Of a DNA stretch of 64,000 nucleotides, positions 11,368 to 23,430 are shown piece after piece. Position numbers and translations under genes: made by a program. Source of the DNA: Paramecium pentaurelia (Eukaryota; Ciliophora; Oligohymenophorea; Peniculida; Parameciidae); the NCBI GenBank assembly GCA_905183005.1, contig CAJJDO010000023.1:606080-670079 (forward strand), given 5' to 3'. How positions within the stretch are numbered: the first letter of the stretch is position 1; each line of letters starts with the position of its first letter. Under the pieces are notes generated by a model, which made no database searches, was not told the origin of the DNA, and saw only the letters and a list, made by a program, of their open reading frames with translations.

Positions 11368-14300
11368 ATGTAAAATCAATAACATCTCGTCAGAGAAATT
11401 TATCTAAAAGATAGATCCAATGCTTTTCTAAGACAATAATGGGGGTAAATCTTTGATTCACTTTTACCATTACAAAAAACAACTCTTATTGTTGATACAC
11501 TCTAGGAAGTTGACACTCTAAAAATTATAAAAGAATTATTGTCTAAAGATCATACAATCACTGTGATATCAGACACAGTTGATGCTAATTATAATTGGTG
11601 TAATTTGGTTAACCAGAATTTTGAAATTATTGTTGCAGATCTTCGTGCAGAGACTAAATTGAATTCATATTAATATATTGGAATAAAATGGGTATATATA
11701 TTAGTATTATAATTAGTTACTAACCACAAAATCCTAATTGATCATTATATCAAATGATTTAATACATGAACAATTAATTAATTATTTTAATATCGCTTAT
11801 GATAACATTATTGAAATTCCTTACTTGCAAACTTAATAAGATGAATTGTTTATAAGTATATCTTATGATTAAAAATTGACATATGTTTTGTAATAGATTA
11901 AAAACTCTAATTCAGAGATTGATAGGGATATAGTTGTTTATTGTGAATCATTATATCAAATGGATTAAATATTTTAAGCAATCTATTTTCATAATTAATT
12001 ATCACAATCAGAAGAATTTGAAGTCCATCAAATAATACCATTCTAATAATATTATGAACAATTTGGTTAACAATTAATGGAAATGGTATATCCATAATAG
12101 AAGGGAAAAAGAAAGGTATTTTTGACATTAAATTATTAATAACTAAGAAAATATTTGTAAAATGTTTAATCAAAAATATCATTAATTATACATATGGGTT
12201 ATTAAACTACAGTCAAAACATTTTTAGAAGAAATAAATAATGCTATTGTTTATAAATAATATAATCTAAGCAGACATGATATCATCATTCGTAACAGAAT
12301 TAGTTATTATCCTAAAATTATTTATTTATTTGGATTTGATGAATTTAAAGATTTATAAGAACATAAATTAATTTTTGATGAAGAATTCACTTTTAATCCA
12401 TAAAATACTAAATTTTATGCTTAATAATTCAATATTTAAATTGATTAATTGTAAAATGTAGTTGACTCAGAATATAGTTCATTATAAAACTATATTCCAT
12501 TAATATATTATGAACCATTATTGGAAGCAGAAAATGAGACTTTTCATTATTATAGTAGTGTTATATCTACACTATTGACAGATGGTGAAATACTATCAGA
12601 AGGTAATGTTGAAAGTAAAAAGAATCCATTTAAAAGTTTTTAAATTCATCAATAGAGAGAATCAATAATAAGATCAAATCATTATTGGTCTAAAATGGGA
12701 GATATTACTTCATGGATTTAATTAATAAATAAATTTATTATTTTTATTGAAGATATCAATTCTAAAGATGATGAAAAAGAATAAGAGAATTCTAAAAATG
12801 AATTAATAAAATGGTGTAGATTATAGAATATCAATATTCCAAAAATGATATTGATTCTAGCTTATAATGAATACATAATTGATTTAACCTAAAAATATGT
12901 ATTAATTTCTCATTATTTAGGTATCTGAATATTCAGTCATTAATAAATGTTGTTCACTTGATTAATTAAAATTGAATAGAACTGTATCTTTAAAGAAACA
13001 ATAATCAATGCCAGAACATTCTGAAGACATATAAGCATGTTTATTAAGGCTATTTTATAAAGGTTTAAGTATCTTTAGTGGTCATAAGAGTGCTGGTTAT
13101 TATAATTATGTTACCAACTAGAAATTTAAATTATGTTATAACAATTTAATGGCCATAGTTGGAGACTTTCCTTTAACCTGTATAATTATGGCATTGCTGT
13201 AAAAGAATCAATAATATGAAATTAAATATTCTACTAAAATAGATGATATTATGATACCATAATTGGCTCCAAAAGAATTTGTTAAAGAATACAAACTATA
13301 ATTTATATAAAGATAATCATTGCATTTGAATGAAATCAACTTTAATGGCATAGGTTAAGTTCTGTTTAATGAATTATGGAAACATTAATCAGGTCCTCAA
13401 TTATCTTAGGATTGTATCTTACAACCTAATATTGAAATGAATTGTATTACAGTTTTGTATGATCCTAATGTGGCTAAAAAAGAAATTATAGAATAGGAAT
13501 TGAATAGTAAAATTAAAGAATTGTAGAATTTTTATAGAAATTAAGTCAAAGAAATACCATATGAGAATGATTCTAAATTTATAATGCAAGCGTATAAATA
13601 TATAATTAATATAATAGTGGCGGAAGTATGAAGGATTGGATTGAAAAAAGTGCTTATAAGACTTTCTTTATAGAAGGTTTACCTTTAGATATAACTTAAG
13701 AATTGCTTCAAGAATTCTTGTCTGAAGTGATGATTTCAGAAATGAAATTGTATAAAGAAGGTGATAAAATTACAGCTAGAATATCTCTTTAAGATCATGA
13801 AGATTTACTTTATTGTTTGGAAAATATTAAAGTATATAAAGACAATCAATTGAAAGTTTATACTTAACAAGATTAATTTGAATATAATGAAGAAAAACTA
13901 CTTTTCAATGAACATTATAAAGTAATTATCACTTGGAATTTACATTTAAACAAAGGTACTGCTATTATTAAATTGAATGCTCCATATATATTTAATTCTG
14001 AAGATTTTGAAACGATTTAACATCTGACATATAAAATGAATCTCAAGAGTGTTTATGAGGATGAGTAATCAGTTATGGCTGATTTAAAATAATAATGCAA
14101 AGATATTGATATCAAATCAATTTTAATAGATAAACAATTAAGATATGAAAATAATGGAGATCTATAATTAGAAATACAAAAATTATTATAGAATATTTCT
14201 TAAGATTAATATAAAATTGAATCAATTACTAAATAACATTGTAAAAGAATTTTGGAGATCATAGTTTATGATAAAAATATTATGGAATAATTTATTCTTT

Positions 14301-15665
14301 TAAATAATCAGATTAAATAATTTAGAGGATTGAAAGTATAATTAAAAGTAAAACCTGTTTATTATCATGATTATGAAGGACCTATTGAAATGAAATAAAT
14401 AGTAGAGGAAATCTTTGATGAAAAGAAGATTAAACTTGGTTAATATACTATTACAAGTGATGATGAATTTAAAAGAGTAAAAGTTACTATTTAATGTTGG
14501 AGTAAATAAGATCATGAATAATTGAATAAAGAAATTTAAGATGCTTTTACTCCAAAAATCATTAAGTCCTCATAAGATTTTGATATTACAGTTTTATTTA
14601 GTTAATCTGGTACAAGATTTCTTAAATTTTAAGAAGAATCTTTATAAATTTTAATTAGATAAGATTTTATTAATAATCAATTATTTGTTAATAGCTCTTT
14701 TATTAAATACAATTAATTAGTTAATGCTATTAAATAATTTGTTTCAGATTGTTCAAAAAGTATAATATAAATTCCTAAGAATTGTATAAGATTGATAATG
14801 GGAAATGATTCTCAAGGATTAAATGAAATAAAGAAAAACTTTGACTTAAAGAGTGTTAAATTCAATAGTATTTCAGGTGAATTACAATTATTTGGTGATC
14901 AGAAGAATCTTGATGCAGCTATCATATCAATTAGCGAAATTATATCTTCATAATAATAATAAGATAAACCTATCAATGCATTAACTTGTAATTATTGTTT
15001 TGATAATATGAAAAATGGATATATGTTACAAGGTTGTGGACATAAGTTTTGTCTATAATGTATAATGTTTAGTATTCAAAATTCATTAGGAGATATGACT
15101 TAATTACCAATTAAATGTCCATAATGTAATCAAGGTATACTTTTAGCTGATTTGTATATTTTAATTGATGAACCAAGTTGGGAAAAATTAATAAAATTAT
15201 CTATTAACAAATGTAATTAATTTATTATAATAATATTAGATTTATAGGATCATGCAGCATAAATTGCTTTTTGTTTGACTCCGAATTGTCCAATAATTCA
15301 TTTCTAAAAGATTCCAAGATATATATGTAAAAAATGTTAGAAACAATATTGTAATTCATGCAGAGTATATATATATAATTATTATTCTATAGACAGCATA
15401 TCATTATGGATAAACATGTAGAGAATTCAAAGCTGGTAATGAAGATTCTATTAATATATATATGAAGAAGAATGATGTAAGAAGATGTCCTCATTGCAAA
15501 ATATTGATATAAAGAATTGATGGTTGTTATAGAGTTACTTGTACAGGATGTAAAAAGAGTATTTGTTGGAAAAATAAAGCAGATGGTACACCATGTATGG
15601 CAATTTTTGAAACATCTTCAGAATGTTATTCACATTTAACCAAAGAACATGGTGGATATTGGTGA
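11368..15665 (+). CDS. Large RBR (RING-IBR-RING) E3 ubiquitin ligase
   Basis: 1,389 residues, five introns (11692-11716, 12899-12920, 13592-13617, 15213-15239, 15365-15392). The C-terminal 210 residues form an RBR module. RING1 (CNYCFDNM, GCGHKFCLQC, CPQC) starts near residue 1182. An IBR follows near 1270-1320 (CLTPNC, CKKCQKQYC, C), then RING2 (CPHCKILIQRIDGCYRVTC, CTGC). The Cys of DGCYRV is the expected catalytic thioester Cys. The fourth and fifth splices are needed to keep the IBR and RING2 in register. The first 1,180 residues are not recognised; an early stretch (LIVDTLQEVD, EIIVADLRAET) recalls a nucleotide-fold, so a helicase-RBR architecture like plant DEAH-RBR proteins is possible but unproven. 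No zinc ligand is obviously missing. Confidence 0.85.
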
Positions 15666-15695
15666 TATGAACAAAAATATATATATATTTATAGA

Positions 15696-17196
15696 TCAAT
15701 TTATTTATTTTGAGCTTCCTGTCTATTTTACTTAGAGTAATTAATATTTTTTGCCTAGGACTGCCTTTTCTTCTTCTGGATATGGCTCAAAGATTTTTCT
15801 TATTCTTGGTCTTTATCCAAGATTAGTTTATTTAGATGCTCCAATTACTCTTAATGTTTCACTATAATGATGTATCAATAATTAGACTTGAAATAGAAAA
15901 TTATGAACTTCTTCTGCCAAATCATAACAACTCAAACAGAATTCACCCATTTCAAATAGACCAGTCATAAAACAATTTAAAGTATTTGATTTTGCTTATA
16001 AAGTTTATAATTCAGCCAAGACATTTTAATTTAGTAATTCTTATTTATCTAATGTATCTTCAAATTATTATGCAATTTTAATATATCTTATTTTAAGTTT
16101 TATGAATTTTCTATTTCCTTTAAAAAAATATTCATATAATTTTTTTAGGTTTCGTTATATTGCTTTTGGATAATCACTCATTTCTATATTCTTTTAGATT
16201 ATGACATGTAATTATTTATTAAGATCATTAAATTATTCATCTAAGACTTAATGTTCTTAAATTGTTTTAGGATATTTAAAGTATTTAATTTATTAAAACA
16301 TATTTAAAAATAATGTTTATTGTTCTTTAGATTCATATTATCTAAATTCAGTATTCTATTATCTTACTAAAAACCTATAATTTAACTTATTCAAATAATT
16401 GGTAATTTTATCAATATTAATAAGACTGTTTTTTATGACTTATGTTATGTCAAACATAAGTTTGGAAGATAGAAAATCTATTATATCTTCAATTAGCTAC
16501 TATATTTTATAGAATTGATCAAGACTCTATAGATTATCCATAATTCCTTAAAGTTCTTCTGAATGTTGAATATTGAATTTATTTAATAAATTTTTGTATT
16601 CTTCTATAGCAGCTTGAGCACAATTCTTAAATAATCCCTTTTATAAGAATGTTAAGTTTTCTTAGTTTTAAAATTTAGTGTAAAAGTCTTCATTATAAAT
16701 AACATTTAATTCATTTGTGCTAAAAATTTTAAGACTAGTTATTTCATTAAACTTGATTGTAACTGATTTATACCAATCAACTACTTTGTCTTCTAATTCT
16801 TCAATCACATCATTGTTTTATTTTGGAGCATCTTAAATTAAATTTATCATATTTTTTTCATATTTATGATAATCTAATAAGAATTATTGATTAATATTAT
16901 TTTATTTTTCTATGATTTCTAAAGCTAATCTTAATTTTTTATTTACAATATCAACTAACACTGATAAGGTAGGTTAGTTAAAATTAAACTTATATTTCTA
17001 AATCTAATATTTTTGATATTAAAAATACTTAATATAATCTCATCTTTGTATTTCTGAACTCAAAAATCAAAGTCTCTAATTCTTTAAGAGGTAGATCTTT
17101 TAAGAAAGGTACATCATTTTAGTTTAAATCACTTAATACTCCTGCCAATGATCCAATACTCATTTATTAGATATCTTCTAGCTTTGACTCATCCAT
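15696..17196 (-). CDS. Unknown coiled-coil-rich protein
   Basis: 491 residues, one 25-nt intron at 17004-17028. Start chosen at the first in-frame ATG (MDESKLEDI). Mostly helical, with heptad-like stretches rich in Gln, Asn, Lys and Leu, and no membrane span, signal peptide or catalytic motif. A Cys-containing patch (TGLFEMGEFCLSCYDLAEE) near residue 410 is the only distinctive segment. Convergent with the RBR ligase gene: the two stop codons are 30 nt apart. Could be a cytoskeletal or ciliary structural protein, but I do not recognise a family. Confidence 0.7.
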
Positions 17197-17799
17197 TTTA
17201 TTAAATAATAATAAATATATTTATATATTAATAGTTTTATAATATACTTTATTGATTAATAATAAGTTTAATCATACCAAGTTTAATAATAATAATCATT
17301 AAAACTTAGATTTATATTTAATATATATACATAGTAAAAAATATTTGAAATAATTAGATAATTATTATTTTTATCATTCTCCTTATAAATATTTAGGTTC
17401 CATAAACATTATTTTCAACATTATAAATAGAAATAATCAAAATGTATTAGCACTTTGAACTTAATTATTTATCATCTTTAATCTATATATTATAATATAA
17501 TCTTCTTAAAACAAATCATTATGATTAACTTTTAATAGTAATATAATAAAATAGTAGTATTAATAATTAATAAAATAGTTATAGATGGCGATGAAAAATT
17601 ATTGATAATAATTTTATAATATTAATATTATTGTTTTTTATTTTATTTTAATATAATATGATTGTTTGCTATCAACATTTAAATCTTCTTAAATTATAAA
17701 TATATATAATATATATAGTCTAAAACAATTACTTAAATGAAATACTCAAGATTATAAGAATACATTTTTCATTAAAATAAATTTAATTGATAATTTATA
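17197..17799. other. Intergenic, divergent promoters
   Basis: 603 bases between the divergent starts of the coiled-coil gene (minus) and the kinase gene (plus). Extremely AT-rich with scattered TA and ATT tracts. Both 5' regulatory regions must lie here. I see no gene, RNA or clear motif. Confidence 0.5.
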
Positions 17800-20381
17800 A
17801 TGTCAAAAAATAACACAACTATCAGCCTTACTATAAATTAATTGAAAGATTAATGGTAAAAAAGCTGCAAGAAAGAAATTGTAACTTAATTTGTACGTTA
17901 ACCATCAATAAATTAAATAAGAATTTCCAAAAACAACAGATCTTCAAATTATCGTACTTCTCCTAATAAGTTAATAAATGAATAAAATTAAACACCTAAA
18001 ACTTTGATGCAAGACAATATTTCAATAGAATCTACAATTACTATTAGCAGTTAAATTTTTAAAAGCGATTCACATATTGACAACAATTAGATTTAACCAA
18101 CTCCATAAATAAAATTGATTATTAATTAAGAACATTTCCATATTGATGCAACTACTAAATTGGAAATAGAAGATGAATCAAATTCTTAAGAATAAATATA
18201 AATTAGTAATATGTAAACAGAGTTGTCTTAATTTCGTTTTATAAACATCTCTAATGATATTGATAATTCTATTAACTACTTAGATTTAAAGTTTCAACCT
18301 ATAGTATTTCAAAATTCTATCTTATCAAACACATTTTAGAAAAAAGCCGAAAGCAACAAAATAACACATAAAATGTATATGATGTAAAAATTAAATAAAT
18401 TCAAAAAGGATGAAATGAATAAGAAAATTATTAAACATGATCCTTTAAAGGAATCATTTTTATTAAATCCTGAATTATCACTTAAAATATAGACATCTTA
18501 ATCAATAAAATTGATAAAAATAAATCCTATTTAATAAGAGAATTTATAAGATTAACAATTAAATAAATTAGATTATGAAATCTAAAAATCTATTATATCA
18601 AATGACAATTACAGTTTTGTCAGTGAAGTTGTATAACCAAAAATCTAAAATTTTAGAAAACCATTATAATAAGAGTAAGATAATTAAAGTGTTCAAAAAT
18701 TGAATTTAAGAATAGAAACTATACATGAAATTAAATAATATTTCATTCAAACTTTTCCTACCATTTCTTTAAAGTTTTAAAAAATAAAAATGGAAACTGT
18801 AAACATATAATAAAATTCTATTCATGAAAATAATAAATTAATAAATGATCAACCTATTAAAGAGAGTATTTTATTAAAATCTTAACCCATGAAATTATCA
18901 TTCAATTTACTAAAAAAAGATTAGATTCCTTTATTCTAATTGTTCATTTTGATAGGAGAAATACAAATAAATGACAAAAAATTATAAATGAATGATTAAA
19001 TTCCAATAAAGAATTATCCTACACCCAATCTTAACTCTAATTTAATGAAATCTGATATAATTGATATTGATGTTATTAAAGTTGAAATATCTCAAAATAT
19101 AACTAAAGATTGTAAAATAAATTTAATAAGTAGAAGTAATTAGACTACTTAAATAAAATAATTTAAACTTTCTAATTTAATAAAAGATGATGATAATAAA
19201 CCTGATTAACATCTTAAATGTATGAATGCGTTAGAATTTAATGAAAATTTATTGAAAGTTAATTATGAGATAATATAACCTAAAGAAAAGCCTCAATATC
19301 CTACACTTCTTTAAATGAATCGAATGAAGATAGAAAAGATAAAGGAGTTGATAACTGAAGGTAAAACTTCGAGAGCAACTTTAAAAATCAAACCAACTTA
19401 AAAATAAGATTTATATGGAATTTAATCTAGATAAATTACGGATTTTAATAATTCTGAAAAAAAATGTATTTTACATGGTAGTTTAATTATAGAAGAAGCA
19501 AAAGAAACATAAGTTTAATAAAGATGTTCTAGTATTGATAAAGCTACATAAAATATTAAAATTAGTAAAAACTAATTTTCAATTCTAAATAGATTCTAAA
19601 AAATAAAATATTTAGGTAGGGGTAATGTTAGTGATGCCTATTCAGTATTTGATTAATAAACAGGAATGGCACTTGCTTTAAAAACAATATAAAAATCATT
19701 AATTTAAAGTAAAGGTATTAGTAATTTGATATCAAATGAAATTAAAACATAAATGATATTAAATCATCCTAATATTTTGAAATGCTATGGAATAATAGAT
19801 GATAAAAAATAGGTAAAATATAATATATATTATAGATTGCTTTAATATTAGAATTGAGTGATCAAACATTATATAATTTTATTCGACATAACACAATAAC
19901 TAGAAAAGAAATGATTGATATTTTACATTAAGTAATTAGTGCTGTTAATCATTTACATAACAATGGTATAATACATAGGGATATAAAACCAGAGAATATA
20001 TTAATTTCTTAAAATGTAATCAAATTGGCTGATTTGGGTATTTCTATAAGAACTACAAGTTGTTCATAATATTGTGGTACTTTAGGTTATATGGCACCTG
20101 AAATTAAATTACATGAAAAATATACATCAAAAGTAGATTGTTATAGTATTGGTGTTTTAATTTATGAAATGCTTTATAAAAAATTACCTTTACAAACTTT
20201 ATATCCAATAAAAAATATAAAGAATGATTAATTGATTGATTTAATGAATAATTTAATAGAACCTAATTAAGATTTAAGATATTCTTGTTCTTAAGCTCTT
20301 GATCATGAAATTTTTAACTAATTAATTTATCCCTAATTAATATAAACTTCAATACTAAATAATCTTTAGAAATTACTGTGA
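17800..20381 (+). CDS. Protein kinase with long Gln/Asn-rich N-terminus
   Basis: 852 residues, one 23-nt intron at 19813-19835 inside the kinase domain. The first 600 residues are low-complexity, rich in Gln, Asn, Ser and Lys, with no recognised domain. The kinase domain occupies about 600-850: glycine loop LGRGNVSDAY, catalytic Lys in ALALKTI, catalytic loop HRDIKPENIL, metal-binding DLG (instead of DFG), and GYMAPEI. All catalytic residues are present, so it should be active. The DLG variant is common in some Ser/Thr kinases. The substrate is unknown; the C-lobe is short and ends about 40 residues after the last helix motifs. Confidence 0.82.
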
Positions 20382-20430
20382 TCTAATCAAATTATTTATT
20401 AATATTTAGATTAAATTATAATTGTGAAAT

Positions 20431-20450
20431 TTATATATATATATATATAT
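20431..20450. repeat. TA dinucleotide tract
   Basis: A run of about ten TA repeats between the convergent ends of two kinase genes (20381 and 20522). A simple tract with no further structure seen. Confidence 0.7.
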
Positions 20451-20521
20451 TTAAATAACAAATATATATTTTTACATCTAAAATTTAATTATAATATTAA
20501 AAACAATAATAAAAACATATT

Positions 20522-22480
20522 TCATTAAATAAAAGACCAATCTGATATCCTTTGACTTGATTGAGATTAATCACCAAATTTCATCTAAATATATAAATTA
20601 AATAATTACATCAATTGTATCTTTAACCCATTATTTTGTATTATCTTTTTCAATAAATGGACCATCTTATACTTTATTATAAATATCATCCCAATTAATA
20701 TTTTTAAAAAAAGCATGTTTCTTTAATTCTTCAGCATCTGCTTTAGCTCCCAATCTTTAAGATGGATCTCTGACTAAAAGTGATCTAATTAAATCCTTTG
20801 CTTCTTCACTCATATTTTTTGGAATTCTTAAAACTCCTTTTTTAATATTCTCAAATAACATTTCTCTATCTTAATTATAATATGGTGGCATTCCTACAAT
20901 CATTTCATAAAGTAGAACACCTACTAAATACCAATCAACTGTTCTTGAATGACCTCTTTTCATTAAAACTTCAGGTGCAAGATAAGCAATTGAACCACAA
21001 AAACTTTTAGTAATATTATCATAAACTCCTTCTTTTGATAATCCAAAATCTGTTAATTTTGCATGTCCTTTAGAATCCAATACTACATTGTCTGGTTTGA
21101 GATCTCTAAAGATGATACAATTTTTATGCAAAGATTCCAAGGCCAAAATAACTTCACATATATAAAATCTAGCAATATCTTCACTAAGTTTAACATTTTT
21201 AGTTAATAATTATCCTAAATCACCTCCTGGACAAAAATCTAAAACCATAAATAACTTTGATGAATTTTGAAATGCTGCATGTAATCTAACAATAAAAGGA
21301 TGTTTCATAACACTAAGAACATTCTTTTCTGTTTAAGCATATCTAGTTAAATTTTTAGTAAGCACTCTCTCTTTACAAAGAGTTTTTATAGCAAATTATT
21401 CTCCATCCTATTTTCTTGTAGCAAAATATACTTCTCCAAAACTTCCCTTCCCAAGTAATTTATGAAATATATAACCTTATGGAGAAGAAGCCTATTTTTA
21501 ATATATAATTTATATACATTAACACTGACATCTATAAATTAAGCCACAGGTTATGGAATACTTACAGATTTCTCCTTTTGATTCATTATCTATTATTATT
21601 ATTTCAAAATTTCCATTTTTGATAATTCATTAACCTTGCCTAATAATCTTTCAATATGATCAGCTCTCGAATTTCTAACTACTTATCCTCCTATTAATGA
21701 TCTCGATTAATAACCTTCTGTATTAGGCACATACTTTTCAAGAAGTTTCCTAACTTCAGGAGACATAGTAACATCATAAGGAGACTTTTATTGACAATTC
21801 TTTAACGAAGCTAATATAAATTATAATTATAAAAACATACCATCTGCCCCGTTTATCAGTAAAAATTCTACAATTTATATATCTCCAAATTCAGAACTTA
21901 TATATAAAGGAGTATTTAAATCAGAATCTTAACAATTCAAATCCACTTTGTGTTAAATAAGAAGTTTTACTATTTCTAGACTTCTTCTTAAACATGCTAG
22001 ATGTAAAGGAGTTCTCTTCATTAATGTACATGAATTAGGATTAGCTTTAGAATCAAGTAATAGTCTAACTATTCCCACTCTTCTATTATTCACTGCATGA
22101 TGTAAAGCTGTCCAATCATCCAAACCTTTACAATCAATATTTATTAATCCTATAAACTCTTAATAATCATCTCCTATCAAACTTGAATTATTAGATCCAT
22201 TTTATTATTAAACTTATTATTTTAACTCAATTTAATCTTTAAGTAATTTTGTAACAACTTCTTCTTCTCCTTTTTCACAAGCATCATATAATTTTTCATT
22301 TATTTCTTCCATCTTAGTCCAAAATGTCTTCCACCTATCTTTTTTTTAATTTAAAGGTTTGTATTGCTTAAATTCAATCTCTAATTCACCAAAATTGTTA
22401 ACACTATACGTATCTCCTGTATCTAAATTTTTTATAAATTAACATGGGTCAACATCTTCGTCATCAATTTTTTTTTACAT
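20522..22480 (-). CDS. Ankyrin-repeat AGC-type protein kinase
   Basis: 625 residues, introns 21811-21840, 21492-21517 and 20585-20609. Ankyrin repeats cover about residues 120-290 (DDWTALHHAVN, KRTPLHLACL, DLNTPLYISSE). A short linker leads straight into an AGC-like kinase: glycine loop LLGKGSFGEVY near 320, Lys in FAIKTL, catalytic loop IFRDLKPDN near 440, DFGLSKEG, a threonine-bearing ITKSFCGS activation loop, and APE. The last splice replaces an early stop and adds a tail ending RISDWSFIQ, resembling an AGC hydrophobic motif. No stop separates the ankyrin part from the kinase part; the frame is continuous through MNQKEKS, which could be mistaken for a separate start. Catalytic residues are intact. 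Confidence 0.85.
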
Positions 22481-22656
22481 TTTAATATATTATAAATTGC
22501 AAGGAGTAAGCTGAATTTCTTATAATGAATCTAATATATAGTTTAATAATTGTAAAAGTGAGTAAGTTTAAATATATATCACTATAATCTATATTTGTTA
22601 AATATTATATTTCATATATAAATATCTCGCAAAAAGTCATTGATCATTAAAATTAT

Positions 22657-22893
22657 TCAATTGGAGACTTGAATGATGAAACTAACTTATCTTTTATTAT
22701 CTTGAAATAACCAACAAAGAAATTGTATTATTTGTCCTTTTTCCAAAACTTTCAATAATATTCTAAGCATTACATCATTCCTTGCAAATATTTAAACAAA
22801 TGTTAATGAGAAGCAAAGTAAAATTTAGTTAAATTTCTTACTTTTGCAATTAGATTAAGTTATTATCAATATGTTATCCATATTCATAGACAT
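22657..22893 (-). CDS. Possible small hypothetical protein
   Basis: 78 codons from ATG at 22893 to TGA, with no intron needed. The second half (LRILLKVLEKGQIIQFLCWLF in parts) is hydrophobic and helical, perhaps one membrane-associated helix. Because TGA is the only stop in AT-rich DNA, frames of this length arise easily by chance. No family recognised. Confidence 0.22.
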
Positions 22894-22945
22894 TTTCTAA
22901 AAAAAGTTTTACTTGAATCTCATGTCTTATCAAACAGACTAATTT

Positions 22946-23009
22946 AAATGCTTGAAGATTACTAAACCTAATTGATTAGAATAGAAGAATAATTAATCTT
23001 CAAGCATTT
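22946..23009. repeat. Perfect 16-bp inverted repeat, 32-nt loop
   Basis: The left arm 22946-22961 (AAATGCTTGAAGATTA) is the exact reverse complement of the right arm 22994-23009, with a 32-base spacer. Intergenic. It could form an RNA or DNA hairpin; no TIR or target duplication is visible. Confidence 0.85.
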
Positions 23010-23430
23010 CTAAAATACAATATAAGTTAATTTATTAAAATAAGATTTATGTATGATTATTGATAATTTAAGTAAAAATTAAGATAATAAATTGTAATCA
23101 ACTCTAAATATTCAAACTATTTCTATTTCTATTAATAAATTGAATCAATACTGTAATTAATTTCATAGTCGCAAGAATAAATTATAAATATTATTTACTA
23201 CTATATATTATCAATCTATAATATAACTAAACAAATTAAAAATTTACATTAATAGTTATCAATTATAAACAAACCCATTTAATATTTAGTTAAACAATTA
23301 AATTAATATCAAGGACCTCAAATAGCTACATAAAAGGTGCAATCAAATTATAAAAATAAATTATTTTAGTTGAACACTATATTTAGAAAATAGACTTTAA
23401 AATTTTACATTAAAAAATTTTGTTGTTTTA

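Larger units (their letters stand above)
22481..23430. other. Intergenic, hairpin and one weak ORF
   Basis: 950 bases between divergent genes. Contains a perfect 16-bp inverted repeat (22946-23009, listed separately) and a 79-codon minus-strand frame (22657-22893) that I list with low confidence. The rest is AT-rich sequence with no signal I can name. Confidence 0.5.

Noticed and set aside
20522..21586. AGC kinase as its own gene from ATG 21586
   Set aside because: The ankyrin frame upstream continues through this ATG without a stop.
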